From contig NZ_VUNZ01000001.1 of the NCBI RefSeq assembly GCF_008386505.1, forward strand, positions 2,597,937-2,661,936: a DNA stretch of 64,000 bases. Reading direction: 5' to 3'. Every line of letters starts with the position of its first letter. The first letter of the stretch is position 1. The DNA comes from Chryseobacterium sediminis (GTDB lineage Bacteria; Bacteroidota; Bacteroidia; Flavobacteriales; Weeksellaceae). Of this stretch, positions 44,020 through 53,499 are shown piece after piece. Position numbers and translations under genes: made by a program. The notes under the pieces were generated by a model, which ran no database searches, was not told the DNA's origin, and saw only the letters and a list, made by a program, of their open reading frames with translations.

Positions 44020-45852
44020 TTATTTCTGAATTCCGTAAGCTACCATGATTTTGTTGAAAATTTCTGTATTTTCAAATAATCCTGTGAACTCTTTAGAATT
44101 CGGGCCGTAGGCAAAAACACTTGACGGAATAGAGGTATGATCATTCGTGCTGAAGTTTCCAAATACCCAGCCCTCCTTCAGACTTCCGTCCAATAAAGTT
44201 AAACCTCCTGTTTCATGATCCCCTACTACAATGACAAGGGTTTCTTTATTTTCATCAGCAAATTTCATCGCCTTACCCACCACATGATCGAAATCCAGTA
44301 ACTCTGTAACCAGCTGCTCAATATTGTTACTATGGCCACCTCCATCAGTCTGTGAAGCTTCTATCATCATAAAGAATCCATTTTTATTATTCTTTAAATT
44401 ATTTAAGGTAAGATCAAATGCATCAGAAAGCCAGTTTCCTCTTCCGTTGGTAATTCTTTGTGAAGCCAGAGGGTCGATAACCAGAGTACGGTTTTTTATT
44501 TCTGTAACTGATTTCAGATCATGATAGAGATCAACCTTTGCTTCTTTGAATTTCTGTAGATTTTCCTGAGACAATCCGCTTGTAGGACCTCCGATAAGAA
44601 TTTTCGTTTTTGAAGCTGCAAAATCTTTCAGAATGGGTTCGGAACTGTTTCTATTGTCTGAGTGTGCATAGAAATCAGCAGGCGTTGCATCTGTAACATC
44701 ACCTGTAGAAATCAATCCGGAAACCATTCCTTTCTCAGCAATAATATCAGGGATCTGTGCAAGTGCTTTTCCCATATTGTCCACTCCTACAAAAGTATTT
44801 TTAGTTTTCACTCCTGTTGCAAATGCTGTAGAACCCGGTGCGGAATCTGTAATGTAAGCATTGGACGAATTAGTTTTAGAAAGCCCTGTGGATTTCATGT
44901 TGAAAACATTCAGCTTTCCTTTGTTGGCTGTAAAGGCAGCATAATATTGTGGTAAGGAAGTTCCGTCCGGAATAAGAAGGATAACATTCTTTACTTTTTT
45001 AACCTCTCCGTCTGATGCATAAGTTGGAGTATAGGTGTTATATTCTTTTGTATTCTTATAAAAGTTCTTCGGAATAGAATTCATGAACTTTTTAAGATCA
45101 GGAATATGATCGGTATTGATATAGTCTACTCCCATATCCATAAAATTTACCCATGCATTTGGAAAATCCGGGGCTCCGTAAAAACGCATTGGCTTTTGCT
45201 GAGAATGTGCTTTTTCAACTGCACTTTTAATCTTTGCCGTTTCTTCGTCTCTTGGAATTCCTTTTCCATTCCATTTTACCAGTCCCGGAAGATCTGCACT
45301 GAACATTCCTACTCTTTTTAACTGGTCGGCAGAATAGTTTTTATCAAGATCTCCATCAAAATAAAGATATCTTGGATAGTCCTTAAAATCTGCCGGCTGA
45401 GGTCTTCCTCCGGTAATCACAATTTTAATTCCTGAATTTCCTGTAATCTCAGGATATTTCTTTAAAATAGTGACCAATGCAGCCAATGATGTTTTATAGT
45501 CCTGCTTAATATCAATCAGTAATTGGAGTTTCTTACTGGCATCAGGATAAATATTCCCTTTGTTCAGCTTAATCTGTTTTGAAATATTATCGAGATAAAG
45601 GTTTTCCAGTGTTCTGTCTGCAGAAAGTTCTTTTTCGGTATGTGCCACCCAAAGATTACCATTTACCAGAAATACATCTGCTTCTATAGAACCAAAGCTG
45701 GCATAGTAAGCCTGCCAAAAAGGGACCTCCTGCATATAATCATTATGTGAATGTGCATTGCCCACATTGTAGTTTAAATAATTCTGTGCCTGATTTTCGG
45801 AAAAAACAGCCAGGGCTAATACAGCCAAAATTTTTGATAGTTTCCGTTTCAT
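44020..45852 (-). CDS. GDPD-like phosphodiesterase/alkaline phosphatase fusion
   Basis: 610 residues, signal peptide 1-23 (QAQ). The N-terminal ~250 residues are a PLC-like phosphodiesterase TIM barrel with NAHSHNDY (His34/His36), EAD (57-59), His71 in VAHTEKE and a final YINTDHIPDL. The C-terminal domain (about 285-610) is an alkaline phosphatase: LLIPDGTSL (Asp296), nucleophile Ser337 in TDSAPGSTAFATG, SGLISTGDVTDATPADFYAH, then DGGGHSNN and VVVGDHETGGL zinc ligands. It could split glycerophosphodiesters and then release phosphate from the product in one polypeptide (inference). Last gene of a SusC-SusD-phosphatase operon, 73 bases after SusD. Confidence 0.92.
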   Translation of the reverse strand: MKRKLSKILAVLALAVFSENQAQNYLNYNVGNAHSHNDYMQEVPFWQAYYASFGSIEADVFLVNGNLWVAHTEKELSADRTLENLYLDNISKQIKLNKGNIYPDASKKLQLLIDIKQDYKTSLAALVTILKKYPEITGNSGIKIVITGGRPQPADFKDYPRYLYFDGDLDKNYSADQLKRVGMFSADLPGLVKWNGKGIPRDEETAKIKSAVEKAHSQQKPMRFYGAPDFPNAWVNFMDMGVDYINTDHIPDLKKFMNSIPKNFYKNTKEYNTYTPTYASDGEVKKVKNVILLIPDGTSLPQYYAAFTANKGKLNVFNMKSTGLSKTNSSNAYITDSAPGSTAFATGVKTKNTFVGVDNMGKALAQIPDIIAEKGMVSGLISTGDVTDATPADFYAHSDNRNSSEPILKDFAASKTKILIGGPTSGLSQENLQKFKEAKVDLYHDLKSVTEIKNRTLVIDPLASQRITNGRGNWLSDAFDLTLNNLKNNKNGFFMMIEASQTDGGGHSNNIEQLVTELLDFDHVVGKAMKFADENKETLVIVVGDHETGGLTLLDGSLKEGWVFGNFSTNDHTSIPSSVFAYGPNSKEFTGLFENTEIFNKIMVAYGIQK

Positions 45853-45925
45853 AATTTCTGTAAAAAACTATATCATCACAGAAGTTTCTGCAATGATATA
45901 GAGGATAATATATAAGATTAAGATG

Positions 45926-47434
45926 TTACCAGCCTTCATTTTGCTTGATGATTCCATGACTGTTTACGATTTCAGCCTGCGGAACTGCCCAAACATTATG
46001 TACAGCCGGATTAAAGTTTCTTGCTGCCCATACTACCTGTCCGTTAATGCCATGCAGAGGCTTCGCATACGCTGCCTGCGCATCACCCCAACGTACAAGG
46101 TCTCTGTGTCTGTCTGCCCATTCACCTGCAAGTTCACAACGTCTTTCATGTTTCAGATCAGCCATCGTACATCCATTTTTTGGAGATAAACCTGCGCGTA
46201 CTCTGATCATATTGATTTCCTGGTCTGCAGATTTCCCCTGCATCAGTGAAGCTTCTGCTTTGATAAGGATTACCTCAGCATAACGCATAATCGGAACGGC
46301 AAGATCTGTACATGGATAATCTCCGTTGGCACTTACATGACCGCTGTTCAACTGATATTTAAAGGCGTCCATATATTTATTGAACTGATATCCGGTAAGG
46401 GAGTTGGTAGAAGCATATATTCTTTCTTTCCCGTTAAAGGTAAATTTATCGCCTATTTTCAGGATGGATGCACTTCTTCTAAGATCTCCTGTTTCATATT
46501 CGTCATAAAGTTCTTTTGTCGGCTGAAAATATCCCCATCCGTTATATTCTCCCCATCCTTTATTCTCAAGCATAACTCCCGGTAGAATACTTCCCCATGC
46601 TGTAAACTTAGGAGTTCCGGGGATAGACCAGATATATTCTGAACTGTAATTATTTTCTGCTTTGAAAACGTCAGCAAAATTACCCAGTAAAGCTCTGTTT
46701 CCTTTTGTCATTACTTCGTTGGCCCAGAATTCTGCATTCTTCCAGTCTTTCATAAACAAGTATACTTTTGCTAAAAGTGCCCATGCTGCGGCTTTATGTG
46801 GTCTTCCGTAGTCTTTTGCAGGAAGTTCTGCCTGCGTAGGTAATAATTCTGCAGCTCTTTTAAGGTCATTTACAATGTAGGTATAATTTTCCATCACATT
46901 GGCTGCTCTTGGAATCGGGTTTGGATCCGGATCTTTTGAACGGTCGATAATAGGAACTCCCGCTTTTTCATTTCCATAAGAATAAGAAAGCTCAAAATAC
47001 ATTCTGCTGCTCATGAACAGAGCTTCTCCAAGATATTTATTTTTAATGGCCTGTGAAGTCTGGATGTTATCAATATTACGGATCACACGGTTGGCAACGC
47101 CAATCACATTGTATCTTTTGTTCCACTGAGTTTCAAGATCTCCTGCTGCAATATAATTACTGCTGAAGTTTTTTGCATTATCCGCTTCACTTTTTGCTCT
47201 TCCGGTTACCATATCATCACTGGCATTGATAAACCAAAACAGCCCTCTTCCGTAAAATTCTCCATCAAACAAAGGCTTATACATGGCATTCGCTCCGGTA
47301 ACCAGATCGTTTTCTGTTTTCCAGAAACTGGCTTCGGTAGGTGTTCCTTCTGGCTGAACATCCAACTCTCCTGTACATGATAAAAGCATTACGGATATTC
47401 CTGATACTAAAAATATTTTATTGAAAAATTTCAT
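45926..47434 (-). CDS. SusD/RagB family outer-membrane lipoprotein
   Basis: 502 residues. Lipobox LLSC (Cys19), then ELDVQPEGTPTEASFWKTENDLVTGANAMYKPLF, the typical SusD start. TPR-type helices in the middle (YFELSYSYGN, KAAAWALLAKVYLFMKDWKNAEFWANEVM) and the C-terminal RYAEVILIKAEASL and RRCELAGEWADRHRDLVRWG segments fit the RagB/SusD family. It forms the surface lid over its SusC transporter, encoded 25 bases upstream. Downstream is the phosphatase fusion, hinting at a phosphorylated ligand. Confidence 0.94.
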   Translation of the reverse strand: MKFFNKIFLVSGISVMLLSCTGELDVQPEGTPTEASFWKTENDLVTGANAMYKPLFDGEFYGRGLFWFINASDDMVTGRAKSEADNAKNFSSNYIAAGDLETQWNKRYNVIGVANRVIRNIDNIQTSQAIKNKYLGEALFMSSRMYFELSYSYGNEKAGVPIIDRSKDPDPNPIPRAANVMENYTYIVNDLKRAAELLPTQAELPAKDYGRPHKAAAWALLAKVYLFMKDWKNAEFWANEVMTKGNRALLGNFADVFKAENNYSSEYIWSIPGTPKFTAWGSILPGVMLENKGWGEYNGWGYFQPTKELYDEYETGDLRRSASILKIGDKFTFNGKERIYASTNSLTGYQFNKYMDAFKYQLNSGHVSANGDYPCTDLAVPIMRYAEVILIKAEASLMQGKSADQEINMIRVRAGLSPKNGCTMADLKHERRCELAGEWADRHRDLVRWGDAQAAYAKPLHGINGQVVWAARNFNPAVHNVWAVPQAEIVNSHGIIKQNEGW

Positions 47435-47459
47435 TTTTTACTTTTTTGTTAGTTAAAAA

Positions 47460-50348
47460 TTATAAACCGATCTCCACCCCAAAGATGAATGAACGTGCCT
47501 GAGGATATCTTCCGGTATCTACACCATAAGAGTTCATCCCTACTTCAGGATCAAATCCTGTATATTTCGTTATCGTAAACAGATTGTTGGTGGTTACGTA
47601 AATTCTTACTTTATTCACATCCAGCTTGCTGTATAATTCTTTTGGTAATGAATATCCTATAGTAAGGTTCTTTAGTCTTAAATAAGATCCGTCTTCCACG
47701 TAAAAATCTGATACTTTGGAATAATTACCGCTTGGATCGCCGTGTACAAGTCTTGGAATATCGGTGTTCGTATTCTGAGGAGTCCATGCATTCAGGATAT
47801 CTTTATCCATGTTGTAGTTCTGTCCTGTTCCGCCCGGATTTAAAGAAATAAACTTCATCCCGTTGAATATTTTATTTCCGTATACTCCCTGGAAGAATAA
47901 GTTCAGGTCAAAGTTTTTCCATGTCATGTTGTAAGAGAACCCGTAAGAGAACTTAGGATATGGGCTTCCAAGATTGACAAAGTCATTATTATTAAGCACT
48001 CCTGTATTTCCTTCTTTCTTCAGGAATTTGATATCTCCTGGTTTTGCATTAGGCTGAATAAGATTTCCGTTGGCATCTTTATAATTATTGATCTCTTCCT
48101 GAGTCTGGAAAATCCCTCCTGTTTTATAACCATAGAAAGAATAGAGAGGATCACCTACTTTTACGCGGGTTGGTTTCAATACGCCTCTTACTCCATTATC
48201 GTTGATAAAAATCTCATCTACATTTGCGAGCTGCTTCACCGTATTTTTTAGTTGACTCATAGTAGCTCCTACTGAGAAAGTGAAATCACCTGAGATTACT
48301 TTGTTGTAATTAATTCCCAACTCGTATCCTTTATCCTGGAATAATCCTGCATTCACATACTGATTATTATACGTTGCCGTACTTGGTAAGCTTACGTTGA
48401 AGATCTGATCTTTGGAATTCTTTACGAAATAATCAAACTGTAAGGAAAGGCTGTTGTGAAGGAATGACGCATCCACCCCAAAGTTGGTTTGTTCAGATTT
48501 TCCCCATTTAAGATCCGGATTCGGACGTGTAGTGGCATAATAAGCAATATTCTGAGAAGGATCCTGTCCGAAAATCACATTATTATCTCTGGTCATTAAT
48601 GGGTTAACAGCTTGTGGAGAAATCCCTCCAAGATTCCCCAGAATACCATAACTTCCTCTCAATTTCAGACTTGAAAGCCATGAAATATCCTGCATAAAGT
48701 TTTCTTTAGAAACTACCCATGCACCGGAAACAGCATAATAATTAGCAAAACGGTTTTGCTTCGCTACCAGTGAAGAACCATCACGCCTTCCCAATACACT
48801 TACAATATATTTTCCGGCGTAGTCATAGTTTACTCTCGCAAGGTAAGAAACCAACGATTGCTTGTATCGGTAACTGGAAACATCTTTATTGGTATCTGCA
48901 GCGTTCTGAAGATGTTGGAAAACCTCAGCCTCACTTCTGAAATCGTAGGCTTTTGCTACAAAACCATCATCAATGGTCTTCTGGAAAGTAAATCCTCCAA
49001 GGAAATCAAAATTATGTTTTCCGGCAGCAATTTTATAGGTAAGCAACTGCTCTGCAAGTGCTGTAGATGAATTGTTGGACTGGTATTCTAAATTATTGGT
49101 ATCAAAAATCTTCCCAACTTCCAGTACTCTGTAAGTAAAGTTTTTTACATCTCCCAGTTTAAAAGTCTGTGAGAAGTTGGAACGGAATTTTAAATCTTTA
49201 GCTAAAGTGATTTCCGCATATGGATTGATTAAGATTTCATGAGTAGGATTTCTGATACTGATCCTTTTAAGGTAAGCCACCGGATTGATCATATCTCCGT
49301 AACCTCCTGCCACATCAATTGGTAATCCGGAAAAAGCTCCGCTTGGCGTATATACCGGAACATTCGGCGGATAGTACATCGCTGCCACTAAAGCTCCTGT
49401 ATAACCACTTTTTGTATCCGCTGTATTTCCGTCAGAGTAATTATAATACATATTTTCTCCGATCGTCAGCCAGTCTTTTACTTTATGTTCAGAATTCACT
49501 CTGAAATTGTATCTTTTTGCCTGTGTATTCAGTAAGATCCCTTCCAGATTTCTGTGGTTCATTCCTACAAAATATCTGGATTTTTCACTTCCTCCGCTTA
49601 CATTAACATTATATTCCTGAATAGTTCCTGTTCTGAAGATTTCTTTCATCCAGTCTGTTCTGGTAATTCTCCCGTCCGGATATTGATTAGGATTAAAAGC
49701 AATAGGTAAGCTTCCCAGTTTCCCGGCGTTTTCATATGCTTTGTACATTACATCCTGAAATTCCGCTGCATTCAAAGATTCTTTTAGTCTCCAAGCCTGA
49801 TTCACCCCGTATTTCACATCAAAGTCTACCGTAAGATTTCCTTTTTTCCCCTTTTTAGTGGTGATCAGGATAACTCCTCCGGAAGATCTTGCTCCGTAAA
49901 TGGCTGCCGAAGCATCTTTAAGTACAGAAATATCCTGTATATCGTTTGGATTAATTGATGGTGTTCCATTAAAAACGACTCCATCTACCACATACAAAGG
50001 AGTTTCTCCATTAATTCCTCCCAGACCACGAATATTTACCTTAGGGGAGCCATTAGGATCTCCACCTTCATTCACTACAGTTACTCCGGGAGCTTTACCC
50101 TGAAGAACTTCTCCTACTCCTGACAAAGATCTGGAAGTAAGCTTATCCAGTGAAGCCTCCGAAACAGCACCGGAAACTTTACTTTTTTTCTGTGTTCCGT
50201 ATCCAACAACCACAATTTCGTCAATGGATTTTTCTTTTAAGCTGTCTTTTTTCTGAGCCAGAAACATCGGTGAGGCCGATATTGCACCAATAAGTAATAC
50301 CCTTCCCGTTAAATAAGTTACAGATACAGGGATTTTAAATACATTCAT
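47460..50348 (-). CDS. SusC/RagA family TonB-dependent outer-membrane transporter
   Basis: 962 residues from the ATG at 50348, which is preceded by a rare strong Shine-Dalgarno (AAAGGAG). A TTG at 50372 would extend the frame but is part of the promoter box. After the signal peptide the TonB box region (IDEIVVVGYGTQKKSKVSGAV) comes at once, so the usual N-terminal carboxypeptidase-regulatory domain is missing. The plug (LQGKAPGVTVVNEGGDPNGS, VNIRGLGGING, PLYVVDGVVFNG, ASAAIYGARSSGGVILITTKKG) and the 22-strand barrel follow. Works with the next SusD gene to import a ligand released by surface hydrolases. Confidence 0.95.
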   Translation of the reverse strand: MNVFKIPVSVTYLTGRVLLIGAISASPMFLAQKKDSLKEKSIDEIVVVGYGTQKKSKVSGAVSEASLDKLTSRSLSGVGEVLQGKAPGVTVVNEGGDPNGSPKVNIRGLGGINGETPLYVVDGVVFNGTPSINPNDIQDISVLKDASAAIYGARSSGGVILITTKKGKKGNLTVDFDVKYGVNQAWRLKESLNAAEFQDVMYKAYENAGKLGSLPIAFNPNQYPDGRITRTDWMKEIFRTGTIQEYNVNVSGGSEKSRYFVGMNHRNLEGILLNTQAKRYNFRVNSEHKVKDWLTIGENMYYNYSDGNTADTKSGYTGALVAAMYYPPNVPVYTPSGAFSGLPIDVAGGYGDMINPVAYLKRISIRNPTHEILINPYAEITLAKDLKFRSNFSQTFKLGDVKNFTYRVLEVGKIFDTNNLEYQSNNSSTALAEQLLTYKIAAGKHNFDFLGGFTFQKTIDDGFVAKAYDFRSEAEVFQHLQNAADTNKDVSSYRYKQSLVSYLARVNYDYAGKYIVSVLGRRDGSSLVAKQNRFANYYAVSGAWVVSKENFMQDISWLSSLKLRGSYGILGNLGGISPQAVNPLMTRDNNVIFGQDPSQNIAYYATTRPNPDLKWGKSEQTNFGVDASFLHNSLSLQFDYFVKNSKDQIFNVSLPSTATYNNQYVNAGLFQDKGYELGINYNKVISGDFTFSVGATMSQLKNTVKQLANVDEIFINDNGVRGVLKPTRVKVGDPLYSFYGYKTGGIFQTQEEINNYKDANGNLIQPNAKPGDIKFLKKEGNTGVLNNNDFVNLGSPYPKFSYGFSYNMTWKNFDLNLFFQGVYGNKIFNGMKFISLNPGGTGQNYNMDKDILNAWTPQNTNTDIPRLVHGDPSGNYSKVSDFYVEDGSYLRLKNLTIGYSLPKELYSKLDVNKVRIYVTTNNLFTITKYTGFDPEVGMNSYGVDTGRYPQARSFIFGVEIGL

Positions 50349-50369
50349 GATCTCCTTTTTGATTAGGTG

Positions 50370-50377
50370 CAAAATTA
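50370..50377 (-). promoter_or_regulatory. -7 promoter box of the susC-susD-phosphatase operon
   Basis: TAATTTTG on the minus strand, 21 bases before the ATG, with an AAAGGAG ribosome-binding site in between. Confidence 0.7.
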
Positions 50378-50665
50378 GAACAGCCTGCTCCCACCCCTCA
50401 TTAAGGTTTCCTTATGTTTTTATTAAGAAATTTTAGCTTTTTATAGTTATCATCTACCACAAATTAAAATCAAAACACTGTATATCAAAAACATAGGTAA
50501 TTAAAAGTAATCATTCCTTTGATATTGTATGCTGAATTGAGATTAACTTTATTTTAAGTTTACCACCAATCAGAGACAATAGATGAAGAAATCATTAAAA
50601 TTATTTCAGGAATAATAAATAACTGAGTTCATTTTTCTTTTTTTACATTTGCTGAAAATAGATTT

Positions 50666-50673
50666 TACTTTTG
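50666..50673 (+). promoter_or_regulatory. -7 promoter box of the SDR gene
   Basis: TACTTTTG fits TAnnTTTG, 70 bases upstream of the ATG at 50744. Confidence 0.55.
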
Positions 50674-50743
50674 AACAGAGACCTTTAAAAACGTCTCACT
50701 GGCATCAGAAGAAAAATAAAAACAATAAAATCAGACAAATTCA

Positions 50744-51538
50744 ATGACCATCATTATTACAGGAACCTCATCAGGAATCGGGTTTGCATTGGCCGAATAT
50801 TTTGGTAAAAAAGGACATAAAGTATACGGATTAAGCAGAAAGCATACAGAAAGTGAACACTTCAAATCTATCCCCACTGATGTAACCGATAACACAGCTG
50901 TTCAGAATGCTATTACTGAGGTTTTAAAAACAGAATCCAGAATTGATGTTCTGATCAATAATGCCGGAATGGGAATGGTAGGCGCTGTGGAAGATTCTAC
51001 GAAAGAAGATATTTTAAAATTGTTTAGTCTGAATCTTGCCGGACCTGTACAAATGATGAGCGCTGTTCTTCCGAAAATGCGTGAACACAAATTTGGAAAA
51101 ATCATCAATGTTTCCAGTATCGGAAGTGAAATGGGGCTGCCTTTCCGTGGATTTTATTCCGCTTCAAAATCGGCTTTGGATAAGGTAACTGAAGCCATGA
51201 GATATGAAGTATATCCATGGAATATTGATGTTTGCTCTCTGCATCTGGGCGATATCAAAACCAATATTGCGGATAACAGAGTTATAGCACAGGTTTCCCA
51301 ACCTTATAAAAATGTTTTTGATAAAGTATATGCTCTGATGAATTCTCATGTGAATGACGGAACAGACCCGTTAGAAGTTGCAGAATACATTGAAAAACTT
51401 TTAGCAAAAAATAAATGGAAAGCTCATTATTATTTTGGTAAATTCGGACAGAAAATCGGGGTTCCTTTGAAATGGATTCTTCCACAGGGAACTTACGAGA
51501 ATTTGATGAAGAAATATAATAAACTGGATAAAAATTAG
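50744..51538 (+). CDS. SDR family oxidoreductase
   Basis: 264-residue classical short-chain dehydrogenase/reductase. The dinucleotide motif TGTSSGIG is at 6-13, followed by NNAGMGMVG (72-80) and INVSSIGSEMG with catalytic Ser. The catalytic pair is Tyr138/Lys142 in YSASK. An Arg/Lys after the glycine motif (SRKH at 31-34) suggests NADP preference (inference). The C-terminal extension (YYFGKFGQKIGVPLKWILP) resembles SDRs acting on lipid or sterol-like substrates, but the substrate is unknown. A barrel gene follows 61 bases later through a palindromic repeat. Confidence 0.9.
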   Translation: MTIIITGTSSGIGFALAEYFGKKGHKVYGLSRKHTESEHFKSIPTDVTDNTAVQNAITEVLKTESRIDVLINNAGMGMVGAVEDSTKEDILKLFSLNLAGPVQMMSAVLPKMREHKFGKIINVSSIGSEMGLPFRGFYSASKSALDKVTEAMRYEVYPWNIDVCSLHLGDIKTNIADNRVIAQVSQPYKNVFDKVYALMNSHVNDGTDPLEVAEYIEKLLAKNKWKAHYYFGKFGQKIGVPLKWILPQGTYENLMKKYNKLDKN

Positions 51539-51555
51539 TTGATTGATAGGGCGCA

Positions 51556-51637
51556 TTGTCATTCTGAAGAGAATGCAGTGCAATGAAGAATCTTTAATAA
51601 TGAAGGTTTCTCAATCTCTTTACATTCAGAATGATAA
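51556..51637. repeat. palindromic dispersed-repeat-like element overlapping the next gene's start
   Basis: Terminal inverted repeats TTGTCATTCTGAA (51556-51568) and TTCAGAATGATAA (51625-51637), 12 of 13 matching, with degenerate inverted similarity inside (AATGAAGAATCTTT against the GAGAAACC arm). The CATTCTGA...TCAGAATG core with AAGAATCT inside is typical of miniature palindromic repeats in flavobacteria. The ATG at 51600 lies inside it. Confidence 0.6.
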
Positions 51638-53243
51638 ATTGAAATTACTTTTAAAAATATTTTTTGTACTGTTCTGCGTTTTTACACAAGCGCAGAAGAA
51701 GCAGTATTGGCTGATTGATACAGAAACCAAAGTCAGAAAAAAAGTAAAAGATTCCACTTCTGCAGTAAAATTTCTGGACTCATTGGCTCAGAATAATTAT
51801 TTCTTTACCAAACTGAAAGATGTAAAAGTAAAAGGTGACAGCACAGAAATTTTCTTTGATAAAGGCAAGAATTTCAATGAAACTTATGTAAACCTTACTG
51901 ATTCTCTTGTCCAGAAACTAAAGATTCAGAAAGATTTTTTCACTAAAAATTTAGATTCCACCAAGAAAAGCATCAACAAAACTTATATTGATGACGGATA
52001 TTCTTTCAGCAGAATCAAATCCAAATATAAAGGACAGAAAAACGGCTACCCTATCGTAGAGCTTGACATTAATAAGAACGATAAAAGAACGATCAATAAT
52101 TTCGTAGTTAAAGGATATGAAAAAGTTCCTAAAAGATTCATCAAAAATCTTGAAAAGGAATTTAAAGGCAAAAACTATGATGACAAAAATCTTTTGGCCA
52201 TCAATAAAACATTTCAGAGCCATCCTTTTCTGACTCTCGAACGGCAGCCACAGACTTTGTTTACAAAAGACTCTACAAGCATTTACCTGTTTTTGGAGAA
52301 GAAAAAGACGAATACTTTTGATGGGGTCATTGGTTTCGGGAATGACAAGACCTCCAAGTTTACGTTAAACGGAACCATGAATGTCAATTTCAGGAATATG
52401 TTCAATGGTTTTGAAACCGTCAATTTATACTGGCAGAGAAACCCGGATAAAGGACAGACTTTCGATCTTAGGGTGGATATTCCGTATCTCTTCAAATCGA
52501 ATGTCGGGATGGATACGAAAGTAAATATCTACCGCCAGGATTCTACGTTTGCCAATGTAAAATTCCTTCCCGCCTTTTATTATCACATCAACAATCGGAA
52601 TAAAATTGGTCTAAGAGCAACTTTGGAAACCTCCACTATTATTGATACCCTATACGTTCAGGGAAAAGATTACAACAAAAGAGGGATCGGAATATGGTAT
52701 GAAATGACAGAGCCCACTGATATTGACCTTTTTCTTTACAAAACAAGGATCAATGCCGGATATGATTTCTTGACAACCACGTATTCTAAAGATAATATTA
52801 AGGCCAATCAAAACCAGTTTTATTTCTTTGGAGAACATAATTACCATATCTCAGGAAACCACTTCCTGAACATTAAGGGAGAAGGTGCCATGATGGATTC
52901 TAAAATAGAATTCTCTGCCAACGAATTGTACCGTTTCGGGGGATGGAACTCCATGCGGGGATTCAATGAAAACTCTCTTGCTGCCGACTTTTATTATTAC
53001 GGAAGTCTGGAATACCGGTATCTGATTGGGAGCCAGGCTTTCTTCGATCTCTTCGGGCAGTACGGGCAGCTCAATAATAAATCGCTGAATGTAAAGCCCA
53101 AGCTCTACAGTGTCGGGCTAGGTTTCAATTTCTTCATTCCTATCGGTTTGATGAGTTTCCAGCTGTCTAATGGTAATGAGTTTGGAAATCCCTTTAAATT
53201 CAATGATATCAAAATACACTGGGGAATCCTGAGTAGGTTTTAG
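51600..53243 (+). CDS. Omp85/BamA-like outer-membrane barrel protein
   Basis: 547 residues from the ATG at 51600; the frame is open further upstream to 51543. The best signal peptide, however, begins at Leu/TTG 51639 (then KLLLKIFFVLFCVFTQAQ), because residues before it are encoded by the palindromic repeat. The mature N-terminal half (about 30-230) looks like POTRA-type alpha/beta units (YFFTKLKDVKVKGDSTEIFFD, INNFVVKGYEKVPKRFIKNL). The C-terminal half is a 16-strand-like barrel with FGGWNSMRGFNENSLAA (the Omp85 barrel motif region) and an aromatic last strand ending in Phe. Role in outer-membrane protein or lipid export is an inference. Confidence 0.82.
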   Translation: MKVSQSLYIQNDKLKLLLKIFFVLFCVFTQAQKKQYWLIDTETKVRKKVKDSTSAVKFLDSLAQNNYFFTKLKDVKVKGDSTEIFFDKGKNFNETYVNLTDSLVQKLKIQKDFFTKNLDSTKKSINKTYIDDGYSFSRIKSKYKGQKNGYPIVELDINKNDKRTINNFVVKGYEKVPKRFIKNLEKEFKGKNYDDKNLLAINKTFQSHPFLTLERQPQTLFTKDSTSIYLFLEKKKTNTFDGVIGFGNDKTSKFTLNGTMNVNFRNMFNGFETVNLYWQRNPDKGQTFDLRVDIPYLFKSNVGMDTKVNIYRQDSTFANVKFLPAFYYHINNRNKIGLRATLETSTIIDTLYVQGKDYNKRGIGIWYEMTEPTDIDLFLYKTRINAGYDFLTTTYSKDNIKANQNQFYFFGEHNYHISGNHFLNIKGEGAMMDSKIEFSANELYRFGGWNSMRGFNENSLAADFYYYGSLEYRYLIGSQAFFDLFGQYGQLNNKSLNVKPKLYSVGLGFNFFIPIGLMSFQLSNGNEFGNPFKFNDIKIHWGILSRF

Positions 53244-53480
53244 AAATAGAAAATTACTGAAGATTCCAATAGTCTGATCAAAATTTGATAATAACGGCTC
53301 AACTTCCAGCCTCTCTCTTCCAGCTTCCGACCTTATAATAATACTTCTATATAATAAAGCAAAAGTACTTATACAAAGGACATTTTTCACTTTACCTTTC
53401 TATTAATTCTTCATGTTAAAAAACATTAAATCGTATTTTTATTTTAATACATCATTAAAATACAGGTAACAGTACTCCGC

Positions 53481-53488
53481 TAAATTTG
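53481..53488 (+). promoter_or_regulatory. -7 promoter box of the second susC-susD operon
   Basis: TAAATTTG, 11 bases before the ATG at 53500. Confidence 0.65.
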
Positions 53489-53499
53489 CCTTCAAAAAA

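Larger units (their letters stand above)
50349..50743. other. divergent regulatory region between susC and the SDR gene
   Basis: 395 bases, AT-rich, no gene. It contains the susC -7 box (minus, 50370-50377) and the SDR -7 box (plus, 50666-50673). I see no operator or repeat I can support. Confidence 0.6.

Noticed and set aside
53243..53480. Possible mobile-element scar with TTCCAGC repeats near 53300
   Set aside because: Only short imperfect repeats (TTCCAGCCTC, TTCCAGCTTC) are present, with no terminal inverted repeats or target duplication.
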